From Pseudoips prasinana (lineage: Eukaryota > Arthropoda > Insecta > Lepidoptera > Nolidae): a DNA stretch of 64,000 bases. The notes beneath the pieces are model-generated. The model searched no databases. It was not told the origin of the DNA and saw only the letters and a program-made list of their open reading frames with translations. This document shows, piece by piece, positions 1 through 10,734 of the stretch; position 1 is the stretch's first letter; each line of letters starts with the position of its first letter. The translations under genes were made by a program, and so were the position numbers. The stretch spans positions 11,420,713 to 11,484,712 of the forward strand of contig OX621240.1 in assembly GCA_951640165.1 (NCBI GenBank). Reading direction: 5' to 3'.

Positions 1-315
1 GTTAGTTTTATATCGTCACTACTCATGTTAATATTAGCGATAGTAATCGTACGTTATGGTCCAAAAATGATAAACTGTATTAGAACGGCAATACAGCGCA
101 ACACCAGGCATCCCAAGGAACCATGTGCCAAACAACCAACAACGAGACCAGGCAGCGCAGACGATACTATTTACAGCCAACCGAATCGACAGTCGACAAA
201 GAACTTCACGTCAACGAAAAACTCAACCAATGAGATACCGACCATCACCAGCGGGACAACTGAACTATATGAACTGAAGCCTATTCCCGAGAGGCGGCAG
301 AATGTTCACATGTGA
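1..315 (+). CDS. C-terminal end of an env-like protein of an LTR retroelement (partial)
   Basis: The reading frame is open from the first base of the window, so the protein starts upstream; the first Met at 25 is not a credible start. Seen: a hydrophobic stretch over the first ~20 codons ending in IVIVRYG, then a basic and Ser/Thr/Asn/Pro-rich tail of about 80 residues, stop at 313-315. A single transmembrane segment with a short cytoplasmic tail, directly followed by a purine-rich tract (GAGAGGCGGCAGAA) and an LTR-like sequence, is the arrangement of envelope-like genes at the 3' end of insect errantivirus or BEL/Pao elements. The env assignment is inference from this position and topology. 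It could instead be another membrane-protein exon, though the adjoining LTR makes that less likely. Confidence 0.4.
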   Translation, partial: VSFISSLLMLILAIVIVRYGPKMINCIRTAIQRNTRHPKEPCAKQPTTRPGSADDTIYSQPNRQSTKNFTSTKNSTNEIPTITSGTTELYELKPIPERRQNVHM

Positions 316-711
316 ACCATAATATTTACTTCAAGGAACCCTAATTAATTTATATCAACACAGCAATCAATGACAAATTTACTACATCGACGCATCTTGG
401 GACAAAGTACAGCTCAGCGTCAGCATACAACTGACCGAGATATTGAAGACTGCAGCGTCGACGCAACACACGGATGGCACACAGGTGAATAGGCGTGAAT
501 GTGTATTTAGTTTAAGATTAGTATATAAGATTTTAATATTGTAAATAAAACCAGTCATTACGTTGAATCCGACTTTGACTCATTACCCTGTCACCACCTC
601 TCACTGCGGCCAAGACACCTTTAGCCGTCAGTACGATCGGTCTTGTGAGCCTGCTTGACCGGCAGTGAGAAAACCCTCTCTCCTGTGTACATTGCACTAC
701 GTACACACCCC
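302..711 (+). mobile_element. Probable 3' LTR of the element whose env tail opens the window
   Basis: The stretch begins TGTTCACATGTGAACC, containing a 14-bp palindrome, just after a purine-rich tract. It contains AATAAA at ~545 followed by a GT/CT-rich zone, as in the R region of an LTR. The 3' boundary (ACACA near 711) is a guess because the 5' LTR and target duplication lie outside the window. Confidence 0.4.
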
Positions 712-919
712 TGCTTCCTTCATAGTTTCCGTCTGTTGCCTTAGGTCTCCTGGCAACAGGCTTCCCGTACCTATCTATATAATTATATGTTATCAGTACA
801 TATGGTTAGGCTAGGGTGGTAGGACTATTACGAGTGGTACACAGTAAGGAGTAGGTTACGTGCGAGCGTTGGTTAATTTGACCCTACAAATTATCTTATG
901 CCCGTATATAGGTGATGAT

Positions 920-977
920 GATTGATAGGTGATGATTTATAAATTTAACGCGGGTAAAACCGCGGGGTACAGCTAGT
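920..977 (+). mobile_element. Helitron-like (Lep1-type) 3' end fragment
   Basis: It ends CGCGGGTAAAACCGCGGGGTACAGCTAGT, written here as CGCGGGTAAAACC plus GCGGGGTACAGCTAGT: a short GC hairpin followed by the CTAG terminus typical of lepidopteran non-autonomous Helitrons. It matches the end of the longer copy at 32875-33074. Confidence 0.55.
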
Positions 978-1186
978 AAACGGAATAGGTATATTAATTT
1001 TGTTTAAATACATCCATATTGTTAACGTTTGAGCATTGTTATTTTGTATGGTTAATATGTAAGCTTAAATATCTAAGTGAGCGTGACTAGTTCTGAAACA
1101 TGATAAATAATTAGTAGTATAGCTAATTTTGTACACACAACTAACCCTTTAATAACATTATAGTGTAGTTATATAACACTAGCTGT

Positions 1187-1380
1187 GCCCCGCGCCTTTA
1201 CCCGCGTTACACTTTATAAATTATCGCAGCTCCTCCCACGTAGGTGATAGCGTGATAATATGTAGCCTATATGTTGACCTAATATTCATGAAAATTTTGA
1301 AGTAAATCCATGCGGTACTTTCTAAGTTTAGCCCGGACATACATACAGACACACAGATAAACAGACAAAAATTCTAAAAT
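1187..1380 (-). mobile_element. Helitron-like non-autonomous element (same family as 32875-33074)
   Basis: Read on the minus strand it runs from a TTTTTGTCTGTTT start through TCCGGGCTAAACT, a conserved TAGGCTACAT-type block and a CACCTACGTGGGAGGAG block to a GCGGGGCACAGCTAGT end. The copy at 32875-33074 has the same order of blocks in the opposite orientation. No coding capacity. Confidence 0.6.
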
Positions 1381-1399
1381 CAATATTTTTGGCTTCGAC

Positions 1400-2260
1400 G
1401 TCGATTGTAGATAACGCCCCAGGTATCCTTAAAAAAAATTAAATGTACAGTTTTGACTTTCCTACGATATAACTTTTTTGGGATCTTAGAAGCCAAGAAA
1501 AGTGGGCCTAAATTATTATTATTATTTCTTTTATTTCGTGTCTTTCTTATTTCATACATTTACAAATATATAGTTCCAAAAAATATATATATTTATAAAT
1601 ATAAAAAATAAAGATTATAAATTATTATTATTATTACGACGTATCGTATATGTGTAATTATAGCCTACGTCACGATTAATCTTTTAAACGTCTTGGTTGT
1701 ATAACAAACAATTTCTTGACTATTACTCGACACAAGTTAGTAATTTGGGTGGTGGTGGCCTGCTTGCCTACAAACTAAACAGAACAAACTTTACAACTGG
1801 AAATAGGCAACCGTAATATGAAACACAATTCATGGCCCCGATTCTAAGCAAAACAAACAAATATTAATGTAACTATATTTCTTTCATACGTATTTCTTAT
1901 GAAAAGGATAAGACATCTTCAGTTCTATCAATTTTGTTTTGACACGTAATAATGAAGGAAATAAACGACCCGCTAGAAACTGACAACCATTTTACGTACC
2001 GGCCTTGCAGTTGTATTAGTTTAACTGATTGAAATATGCTCTATCCCTTTCATCCGTATGAAAGAGATATAGTATTACGAGCTGTAATATACAACATGTA
2101 AAGTAATCAAACACCCCAATTAGAATATTATGTTGTAATCATGATACATACACTAAACTTTTAATTTAACATGTATACGCATTGTTGTTTACTAAATTAG
2201 TTTCTTGGAATAAAGTTTATTGAAGTTATACCTACTTCTTTTGGCGCGATGGAGAAAAAT
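1400..2260. other. No gene or recognised element
   Basis: AT-rich sequence with simple ATT and TA runs around 1515-1635. I see no ORF, RNA gene or repeat that I can place. Confidence 0.5.
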
Positions 2261-2266
2261 GATGAG

Positions 2267-2408
2267 AGTGAATTTTTACGATGCGCGCGCACACCGACAC
2301 CAAAAAATTTAACAGCATGAAGTTAGTTCTAGGTGGTATGAAAGTGAATTTTTACGATGCGCGCGCATCGTAAAAATAACAGCATGACGTTAGTTCTAGG
2401 TGGTATGA
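2267..2408. repeat. Tandem duplication (~70 bp x2) carrying a 28-bp perfect palindrome
   Basis: Two units begin AGTGAATTTTTACGATGCGC and end GTTCTAGGTGGTATGAA. The second unit has a perfect 28-bp palindrome at 2349-2376 (TTTTTACGATGCGC and its complement). The first unit has only the left arm, followed by an unrelated 20-bp stretch. Confidence 0.8.
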
Positions 2409-2782
2409 AAATTGATAACTATGTTCAAGTTCTATATTAAGAAGTATAACTTCTAACGCGTGTACATAAGTACACACAAGTTTTTTTTTTCTTTATTTTG
2501 TATTTAATGATGGAATTTGTATGAATACAAATAAAACTGCGATTTATAAGTCTTATAACTTTGACTTACGGTCCATTTCAATTTGTTTTGACTGTACAGG
2601 GTTAATATGAAAATAATTTCCGTAGTTTTAATAATTTTTGAATAAAAAAATACCTATATTAAAAATTATATAAATCTATTCAGTAAACGATTCTGAACAA
2701 ACTATTTTCAGGATGTGCGTTAATTAAGTTACATGTTGTATAGTTATCTTTCTATTATAACTCGTACTATTCTGCGTCTTTC

Positions 2783-3052
2783 GTCTAGCAGTAGTGTGTT
2801 AAACCGTAGATAATAAGGTCCTGGGTTTAAATCCCAGGTAGTGCCAAAAAGTGATTTTGATGTTTCCGTAAAAAGAAATTTCTCCGTAGAAGCCCGAAGT
2901 CTGGGAGTAAAGCCGTCGGTCCTGACCTCTTTCCGGTCGTGTCGATAGTCGTCCAATCGGATCATGGGAGTGATAGAATAGAAAGTGCCCTGCACAGTTG
3001 GCTAGTCTCCATTGAGACTGGCCGCCGTGATCGAAATTCAGCCAAAGGACAG
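2783..3052 (+). mobile_element. tRNA-derived SINE
   Basis: The head is tRNA-like, with a B-box-like GGTTTAAATCCC at 2824-2835. The body ends with a block around CAGTTGGCTAGTCTCC and TGGCCGCCGTGATCGAAAT, a tail common in lepidopteran SINE-like repeats. The minus-strand 83-codon ORF across it is a shadow. Confidence 0.6.
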
Positions 3053-3534
3053 TAATATAATAAAGATACGTAGGGACATTAAAATTAGTTTCGTCGTATT
3101 AAATACAAAATTGCCAGCAATATTAAATTAATATAACTATAGTTCCCCTGTTTATTTGTTGTGGTCAACCCTACCCAACTAGATATAATTTGAATGTTCA
3201 CTATGTTTGCTACGATATGTGTACCTTAATTTTGTTTAAGGTTTATGGGGGTCTAGTTGGACAATGTAGCCAAGTTAAACGAGAATGTTGAACGTGCCCG
3301 TAATGTCAATGGTGTTAATGATTTATGAGTTCGCATATTAGTTGATAGTTGTTTCCCGGTTGGTTATGTGACTATAAATAATAAAGTGGTTTTGGAATTG
3401 TAGATTGGAGTTCTCTTTCTACCTGCAGAACGGCCGCCTGAAATCTCTATGGAATATCATTCATCGTATATGTAGGTATTATAAAGGGATTCGTCATTCC
3501 TACTCTCTAAGTGAATAGCTCTATGTGGGTAATT

Positions 3535-3665
3535 ATAATATCCTGTAATAATATCCAGGGACATTATTTACACACAAAGGAAAGCTCGTACTATGAAAAC
3601 CAGATAAATATAATACATATACAACTTTTCTTTTGTAAATACATACTTATATAGATAACTATATA
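3535..3665 (-). mobile_element. SINE family 2, 3' fragment
   Basis: On the minus strand it matches the 3' half of the full family-2 copy at 40925-41192, including the CTTTTCTTTTGTAAATACAT block and the GGGACATTATT tail. Confidence 0.55.
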
Positions 3666-3689
3666 AGTGTGTATATATAGTATTTTTTT

Positions 3690-3968
3690 TTATTTAGCAT
3701 AAGAATGTGTTTCAGTTATTTGCTTGAGTTGATTATAAATATGTTTTAATTATTGTTATGTTAAAAAATATGTTTAATTTTATTTGTTTTATGTAGTATA
3801 TTTTATTTCATTTAATTTTATTTTTCTTTATGTGTCACTATTATGACCTTTATGTGCATGCTGTGACACCTTAAAATGTTGTGCATTTAATTATAATTTT
3901 GTAGTTAATAATCTAGACGTAAGAAACAATGTAACAACTACTGGTTGTCCAAATAAATAAATAAATAA
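3690..3968 (+). mobile_element. LINE 3' end with (AATA)n tail
   Basis: The sequence ends with ACTGGTTGTCC followed by AAATAAATAAATAAATAAC. This is the 3' UTR and tetranucleotide tail style of CR1/L2-like LINEs in Lepidoptera. No coding part remains. Confidence 0.45.
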
Positions 3969-4165
3969 CTAGCGGCCCGGTACGTGCTTCGCTACGCTTT
4001 TAAGTATTAGTACAAATTGTTTGTATATGGGAGTATAGAAAGATGTTGATTTTACACTTTTTCAGGACTTTTTTAAATATTTTTCTTAGGACTTAGGACT
4101 TTCACGAATAATTCAAGACCAAAATTAGCCAAATCGGTAAAGGCGTTGTTGAGTTATAACATTAC
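3969..4165 (-). mobile_element. Helitron-like fragment
   Basis: It starts ACTAGCGGCCCGGTACGTGC, the reverse complement of a GC-rich CTAGT-type terminus, followed by the AT-rich body seen in similar lepidopteran elements (CAAATCGGTAAAGGCGTTG). Degenerate. Confidence 0.4.
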
Positions 4166-4179
4166 AACGAAAAGTGGCA

Positions 4180-4325
4180 TTGATTTTTATATATATAGAT
4201 TACACCAGACTCGGGACAAACAGACATGTTCATGCACACAAATATCTGTTCTGGGTGGGAAACGAACTCACGACTTCCGGCGTGAAAAGCAAGCATTGCC
4301 AACCACGCCAACAGGCCCGTCAATT
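4180..4325 (-). mobile_element. SINE family 2, 5' part
   Basis: The reverse complement contains the tRNA-like head, with GTTGGCAATGCTTGCTTTTC, a degenerate B box in GTGAGTTCGTTTCCC, and the GGACAAACAGAC block found at 40925-41192. The overlapping 61- and 64-codon ORFs are incidental. Confidence 0.65.
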
Positions 4326-4443
4326 GGTTGAGTACTCAAATTTCTCCCTTAAAAGTAGTACAAAATAAATATTAGCAAATATCAATTAGGCAGGTAGGTA
4401 TTATTCTGTTATCAAAATTGCAAGAATTAATCTTATTTTCTAT

Positions 4444-4660
4444 TCATCACGTCCACTGCTGGACAAGAGCCTGCCCAAAGAATTGGGGGATATGCCATAA
4501 TCGTAACGCTTGGCAGACGGATTGGCGATCGCGGCGGATGCCCGTTCTCTGGTAGGTATTCCCTTCTATTTTCCTACGCCCCGCACGATATAAAATGGGG
4601 TGATAATATTCTATGCCATCACCACACAGCAGATATTTTCTATTACATTCCATTTTTGGG
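4444..4660 (-). mobile_element. Interspersed repeat ending GTCCAGCAGTGGACG
   Basis: The minus-strand order is: the hexamer CTGCTG-rich start, a CCCATTTTATATCGTGC block, GGGCATCCGCCGCGATCGCC, AAGCGTTACGATTATGGCA, and finally GTCCAGCAGTGGAC. Related copies are at 33873-34125, 6715-6935 and 35385-35510. The terminal block resembles the end of lepidopteran RTE-type LINEs, whose ORFs end in a QQWT-like peptide. Confidence 0.55.
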
Positions 4661-4894
4661 ACTTATTATTATTGTTTTCAATATTAAAAGGTTTACAAAT
4701 CTAGTACGTTTATTATGTCTAGCAATAACTATATTTTGCTTGAAATGCTTCACTGGTTAAATGTTACCGCGGCTAAGATCTAGCAAGCCTACTCTCGACA
4801 TCTCCATAATGCCTAACGATAGTAACATTTAAGAAAAGCAGTGCCTAATATTGTTTCGTTACTTTATGAAGTGAAAACTTCTTTAGGCGTGTTG

Positions 4895-5035
4895 AGCACT
4901 TTTTGGCTGAACAAAAATCGTGAAACTCGAGTCATCGTCTCGTCATTCTTCGCATGAACTATATCTATACTGCCTTACACGTACCTTTTGGCTGAACAAA
5001 AAGCGTGAAACTTGCAATATCCTCACGTCACGCTT
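4895..5035. repeat. Short direct repeat pair
   Basis: TTTTGGCTGAACAAAAAT/GCGTGAAACT occurs at about 4901 and again at about 4987, separated by ~86 bp. Both are followed by unrelated sequence. Confidence 0.6.
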
Positions 5036-5184
5036 CTTGTGAGGGATCTGATACACGAAAATGCTCATAAACTAAACTAATGTATCTTATTGAATAAGTA
5101 CACCCATCTACCTACAGATTTCACACAATATTATCTTAATACACACTTCAAAAGTGTCTCGTGATTCAGTAATTCTACTAATTC

Positions 5185-5765
5185 TTTCATGTTGATTCAG
5201 CAATTATTTTACTTCAAGATAGTTTAATTATCACTTTTCAGTTTTCTTAGAAACAAAACCTCTGCATTTTTGTTAGTAATCACTACTACACCTTAATATA
5301 TCGCATATAATGTACGCTAAATAGAATTAACTCTAGAACTAATTAAGCGCCACAGAAGTTACTCTGTAGCTAACAAATATTAGTTATCTTCTCATAACAA
5401 TACCATCATTTCATTATTGATTCCACTGATTCAGCAATTATTGTATTTCAAAGTAGTTCATGACCACTATACGACTTTCTTAGCGAAATTATCTGCATTT
5501 TAATCACTATTGCATCGTGCTTTTGTACACTATACAGAATTACACAGCGCTACTAATAATGTATGCTATAAAGAATTACACTGTGCTACTAATGGAACGA
5601 CGGAAAGTAACTGTACCAAGAAAACAGTAGTTACCTACTTAGAAGAATACTGCCATTTCTTTCATGCTGATTCAGCAATTATTTTACTTCAAGATAGTTC
5701 ATGACCACTATTCGTCTTTCTTAGCGATTTTTTTTTGCATTTTTAATCACTCCCACACCGTGCGC
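5185..5765. repeat. Diverged ~235-bp tandem repeat, about 2.5 units
   Basis: The anchor GATTCAGCAATTATTTTACT recurs at ~5193, ~5429 and ~5668. Each is followed by an AAGATAGTTCATGACCACTA-type block, a TTTCTTAGCGA block and CATTTTTAATCACT. Units are strongly diverged. The 64-codon ORF at 5510-5704 lies wholly inside and is not convincing. Confidence 0.75.
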
Positions 5766-5769
5766 TCGG

Positions 5770-6390
5770 AATTCAATTAATTTAACATTTGAAAACTCAA
5801 ATTGCTTTAGTAGAAACTTTTGTACCACCTCTTGTTTTTAGTAGAGGTGTCAACTTGGGTTTTTTAATTTAAATTCTTTCGTTTTTAATGCTATTAAGCA
5901 AAAAACTTTAAGATGGCACCTGAGCTAGTACTTTGGCAGAATGCCTAGGTTGAACACTGAACTTTTTTACCCGCTCTGAAGTACTTGTAAGTTCCATTGC
6001 ATAAACGACTGTTTTCTTTGTTTATTTCTGTAGCATAAACCGAAAGAACTTAATGTACGTGGGACGGGAGAAACAAGAGGAAACGAAAGTTAGTTCATTT
6101 AATTTGACTGACATAACGCTCTTGTCTCGCGGTTCTCTTATACATGACTGTTGTCTAATGAGTACAAAAAGGCCGACAATCTTAATTCTGCTGTGCTGTG
6201 CCCTCCGAAGCAGGGTGACGCTCACAAATTTTGCCTCTTTAGCGGTGACCTATCTATAGGCTGACTTAGACTTAGTCATTGTTGAATTCTTAATTACCAT
6301 AATCAGTCACTTAAAATTATATAAAATGGTTTGTTGGATACCAATTGCCTTATTTTGCAGCAGAACCTTGCCTGCCCTTTTTTATTTTTT
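5770..6390. other. No supported gene
   Basis: Overlapping sense and antisense ORFs of 67-68 codons at 6022-6259 show no recognisable protein features. No repeat family was placed. Confidence 0.4.
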
Positions 6391-6580
6391 GGATGAGGCG
6401 GGGACAATGCCTGCCCTTGCCACCCGCAAAAGGTGTCTACGGATGGGTACATAATAATATGTCGGAATCGCATCGACTAAACCTAACCTGCCGTAGACTT
6501 CACTTGGCGCTTACGAAGAGAGCCCTGGGAACGCGGGAATGCTGCTCTGGTGCACCCTGCCCTACCCTGGTTTAACAAAT
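6391..6580 (-). mobile_element. R1-type 3' UTR-related repeat
   Basis: The reverse complement matches the 3' UTR of the R1 element at 39358-39690: GCACCAGAGCAGCATTCCCG, then CCAAGTGAAGTCTACGGCAG, GGTTTAGTCGATGCGA and a CCCACCCGTAGACACC-like block ending in GGCAAGGGCAGGCA. Only the last ~190 bp are present, as expected for a 5'-truncated retrocopy. Confidence 0.65.
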
Positions 6581-6714
6581 TTATATAAGCTTCCGTAACG
6601 GTCTGGCCTATCTGGTCTGTTGATCTATCGCCATGTGATAAAATCTCATCAAACTAAAATAGTGTGTGTCAATACAATCCTTGCCGTGTGGCTGACGGTG
6701 TAGAATATCGACAC

Positions 6715-6935
6715 CCTATTTCATGACATTTCACCCCACGTAGAAGTCATTCCGATAGAATATCTCCCAGTGAACGGGCAGCAGCGTCTCTCTGGTACCG
6801 TACTATAACATCGTACTACGATCGCCAACGCATCTGCCAAGCGTGGCGATAATGACATGTCCCACCAAATGTTGGACACAATTCCACATTCTATTGTGAA
6901 AATCTTGGTCCAGCAGTAGATGTCATTCAGCTGAA
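6715..6935 (+). mobile_element. Degenerate copy of the 4444-4660 repeat family
   Basis: It shares the order TATCGACACCCTATTTCATG, GATCGCCAACGCATCTGCC, AAGCGTGGCGATAATG and the terminal GGTCCAGCAGTAGATGTCAT with the copies at 35385-35510 and 4444-4660. Confidence 0.5.
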
Positions 6936-6939
6936 ATTA

Positions 6940-8075
6940 TGAAATCAATCCACATGGCTTGCATCCAGTAGAAGTACTTGTGTAGTGTGTTAACTCTTAA
7001 ATATTAATGGGACGACTAACCAAGACGACAGGAGTGGTGACAACACATCGAGGTCTGCCAATTTTACTTGTTTTCTGAAGAAGTATAGAATACCAACTTT
7101 TAGACTACGGTCTACTACTGGTCATTCTATGGGGTGGTTGGCACTTGGGTACTTCTTCAGTAAAGCTGCCTATAAAGTTAAAGAACGCTGTGCTCTGTGC
7201 GGACTTCCAACTTATTTTAAATATTAAAATTATTTCACCCAACTTCTCTTTTTCTGTCTTGCCTAATATTAACGTACAATTCCTGCAATGTCGGTCCAAC
7301 ACCTTTCAATAGAATCGCCGCCTTCTGGTTCCCGAAACTTTTGCATTCTGAGCAGAAATTTAAAAACTCTGCTTGATATCGCCTCTGGTACAATTTATTT
7401 ATATTTACGTTCTATATTCTACATCCGACGTTTTTTTTCCACACTACTCGTTATGTCTTCTTATATGCTTAGGTTCTTTACTACATGCACTAAAGTAGTG
7501 CGACACAAGAAAATTAAAATTATCATAAAGAAAACAGTCTCTCTCTAAGAATACACGTAGAAATAACTACGTTTATTCTCTTTTCTCATAATAATATATT
7601 CATTATGCTTAGGTTGTTTATACTGACAAAAAGTATGTACAAAAGTGTGCCTTTATTACTTTTTTTATCGGGGTTCAGGCCAAATTAAACAAGCTGGCCA
7701 TGCTTTTTTCGTTCAGTCCCAGAAAGTACCTTTCGCAAAATGCACTACATACGCAAAAAGTACCATTCTCACCGTGCATATTTCGCAAAATGCTCCTTTC
7801 ACATAACGTACTATTTTATAAATCATGAAGGTTTACTCGTACTCATTTATCCACCATAGAAATTTATAAATAGAAATTTTAATCTCACCTTGTTGTCTTT
7901 ACAAATTGCGAAAGAAAATCACCGATGCCCAATTCGGCATACAGAAAAATATCGTTCTAATTTTGAAATTTAACAAAGTAAATATTGATGTGAAACATCT
8001 ATAGCCGCACGTAAAACAGATTTCTGGCGTGGCGACGCATGCCGTGGTTTTTTTTTTAGTTCCTATCACAATATG
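6940..8075. other. No gene or classified repeat
   Basis: Contains short local direct repeats (TTTCGCAAAATGC at ~7733 and ~7789). ORFs of 65 and 86 codons (7105-7548) lack recognisable features. Confidence 0.4.
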
Positions 8076-8752
8076 TTCTTTTCGACTTCTTCGACTTCGA
8101 CTTCTACTTGGACTTCGACTTGACTTCGACTTTGACTTCGACTGCGACTTATACTTCGACTTCGACTGCGACTTATACTTCGACTTCGACTGCGACTTAT
8201 ACTTTGACTTCGACTTCGACATGACTTCGACTTTGACATTCACTGCGACTTATACTTCGACTTCAACTTTGATTTCGACTTCGACTTCGACTTCGACTTC
8301 GACTTCGACTTCGACTTCGACTTCGACTTCGACTTCGACATGACTTCGACTGCGACTTATACTTCGACTTCGATATCAATTTCGACTTCGACTTCGACTT
8401 CGACTTTGACTTCGACTTCGACTTCGACTTCGACTTCGACTTCGACTTCGACTTCGACTTCGACTTCGACTTCGACTTCGACTTCGACATGACTTCGACT
8501 GCGACTTACACTTCGACTTCGACATCAATTTCGACTTGGACTTCGACTTCGACTTCGACTTTGACTTCGACTTCGACTTCGACTTCGACTTCGACTTCGA
8601 CTTCGACTTCGACTTCGACTTCGACTTCGACTTCGACTTCGACTTCGACTTCGACTTCGACTTCGACTTCGACTTCTACTTCGACTTCGTCTTCGACTTC
8701 GACTTCGACTTCGACTTCGACTGCGACTTATACTTCGACTTCGACTTCTGCA
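8076..8752. repeat. TTCGAC hexamer microsatellite/minisatellite
   Basis: About 670 bp of (TTCGAC)n, interrupted by a recurring longer variant (TTCGACTGCGACTTATAC and TTCGACATGACTTCGAC). All three plus frames stay open in long parts (Thr-Ser, Asp-Phe or Leu-Arg dipeptides) simply because the unit is a hexamer without stops, so ORFs of up to 153 codons here are artefacts. Inverted 13-mers GATGTGAAACATC and GATGTTTCACATC flank the array at ~7989 and ~8775. Confidence 0.95.
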
Positions 8753-8759
8753 TATTACT

Positions 8760-10005
8760 TTTACAAAATAATGTCGATGTTTCACATCTGCCAGGCGTCC
8801 CGTGACGGCTCACATTTTTTATGTAATGGAATCAGGTGTTACTTCGTGGAAAAACATAACATTCAAAATACAAATTTAATATGCACTGATAATTTCGCTA
8901 GTTGTCAGTTTAAGAAGAAGAAAGTCGTATTCGAGCTCTCGACGAGTTAGCATACCTTGTGACTGGTCCGTGGAGGACTGAAACACGTGTTGGGTATAAT
9001 ACCGGTGCAAGTAACTTGCTTGTTTATATTGTTCTTCTCGCATGTATATGTTTTTGCAGATGGGAGGACTGTACATATTGCATCCCGGCTTGATTAAACT
9101 GACAATTAGCGGAATTAACACTACATAATGACTTTGAATTTTGAAAGTAAATATTTACATAAATATTTATAAATTATAAACTTTCAACGTTTTATGTAAA
9201 TTGATACTGTACATACATTTTTTACAATTTTTACTTTTTCGATATTCTTTTTTACAAAAGGGTATGACAATTTTATTAAAGTCTTTGCTGTAACAATCTA
9301 ATAATTACATACAGGACAGTTGCATCTTTTAGTTTGGAATTTCATTAGTGTGATCAATATGACAGACTATAAGATATTATTAAAATCCTGCATATTTTTT
9401 TTGTAAAAATAAAAGCTAGAAAATTCACGGTCATCAAACTAAGAATACGTCCCTAGAAAGATTTTCAACCGATCTAATATTTTCATTTATTAAAAATACA
9501 GGCTACGCTTTGCTAAGGAGTTAGAAGAGTTCCAAGTGGAAGGACTTTCAAAGCATTTCTATTGTGTCTGCACACGGGTGTTGTAACATAGGATGATTGC
9601 TATTTGAAATTGGATTCGTTTTCAGTTTCATATTTTTTTGCGGGAAAGCATTAAGGCTGCAATATCTCGCACGAATCTCTAAAAGTTCTTTATATTTAAT
9701 TTTATATACAATTTAAAAAGTTGAGGCTTCTGTTTGTTATGTAATTATTTTAACATTACAAACAGAATGGAGCTTTATTTAATTGTATGGATATAATTAA
9801 GATACGTATATCAGATGGCGCGCGCGAGGGAAAACCTTTTTACAAATTACAATTAGTCAAGCGTTGTTGTGTTTACATTACAAAATTATATAGAAATATT
9901 AGATTTCTGTGCCAGTTTGTAGGTCAATCTCCGGAACGGATAAACAAATTTTGATGGGATTTTACTGGCATATAGTTAGTATTACTCATTGCCACTTGTC
10001 TGTTT
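8760..10005. other. No gene or classified repeat
   Basis: AT-rich sequence with no credible ORF. A short GC motif (GGCGCGCGCGAGGG) at ~9817 stands out but has no visible partner. Confidence 0.4.
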
Positions 10006-10009
10006 ATTA

Positions 10010-10245
10010 TCTTCATGATATCGTCCACTGCTGGACATAGACCTCCCCCAAAGACTTCCACAAAGTTTCCATTTGAAGAGGTTGACGGTATTCACTGTGC
10101 TTGGGCATACGAGGTGGTGACCGCAGATACTGAACAGGTGCTGCTGTTGCGCGAATACCTAGTGTATCCTTTAGCCACCTTTTGCGACACCCATAAGATC
10201 CTTGTTATTTTTTCTGGGCCGGGAACTCCATTTCTAGAGAACTAA
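10010..10245 (-). mobile_element. LINE 3' fragment (CTGGACATAGACCT family)
   Basis: Reading on the minus strand it ends with GGAGGTCTATGTCCAGCAGT, a block found at the 3' end of RTE-like lepidopteran LINEs. The sequence upstream (GTCACCACCTCGTATGCCCA) recurs in altered form at 12018-12250. Confidence 0.5.
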
Positions 10246-10734
10246 CATTTTTTTTGGATCAAAGGTACCCTACGTCCTTTTTTGGACTTTTCAATGTGTG
10301 AGTCAAATCTCATAAAATTTAGTTCGTTTTTTAATTGGTTAAAATTGTAAATTGTTAGTTTGTTCATAAAATTTCATAGGTCATTTTTCAATTTCAATAT
10401 ATTTTTGTAATCACCATAGAACGTGAAATATACTGTACCACACAAACTAAAAGTGTAAACTCACAAGATGTCCTAAGCACATTTTTGGAAAGTCTGAGTG
10501 GGTAGCTACCTCGCTTACACTTTTTAGGCTTTGAAGTTCAGTGAACTAGGGCATAAGTAGGTAGGGCATTAGAATGTCCCAGTTCGAACTCACCATCGTG
10601 CCATTTACAATTGATAATAGTACGTCGATACACAGGACTATATGTATATTAGGCGATATTATATTGTAGTAGTATAAATATAATAATAATAATAGATTAT
10701 TATTATTATATTAATTATTAATATAATAATAATA

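Noticed and set aside
8029..8950. ORFs of 75-153 codons rich in Thr-Ser, Asp-Phe or Arg-Ser
   Set aside because: Produced by the stop-free TTCGAC hexamer in every frame; no start context, splice sites or non-repetitive domain.
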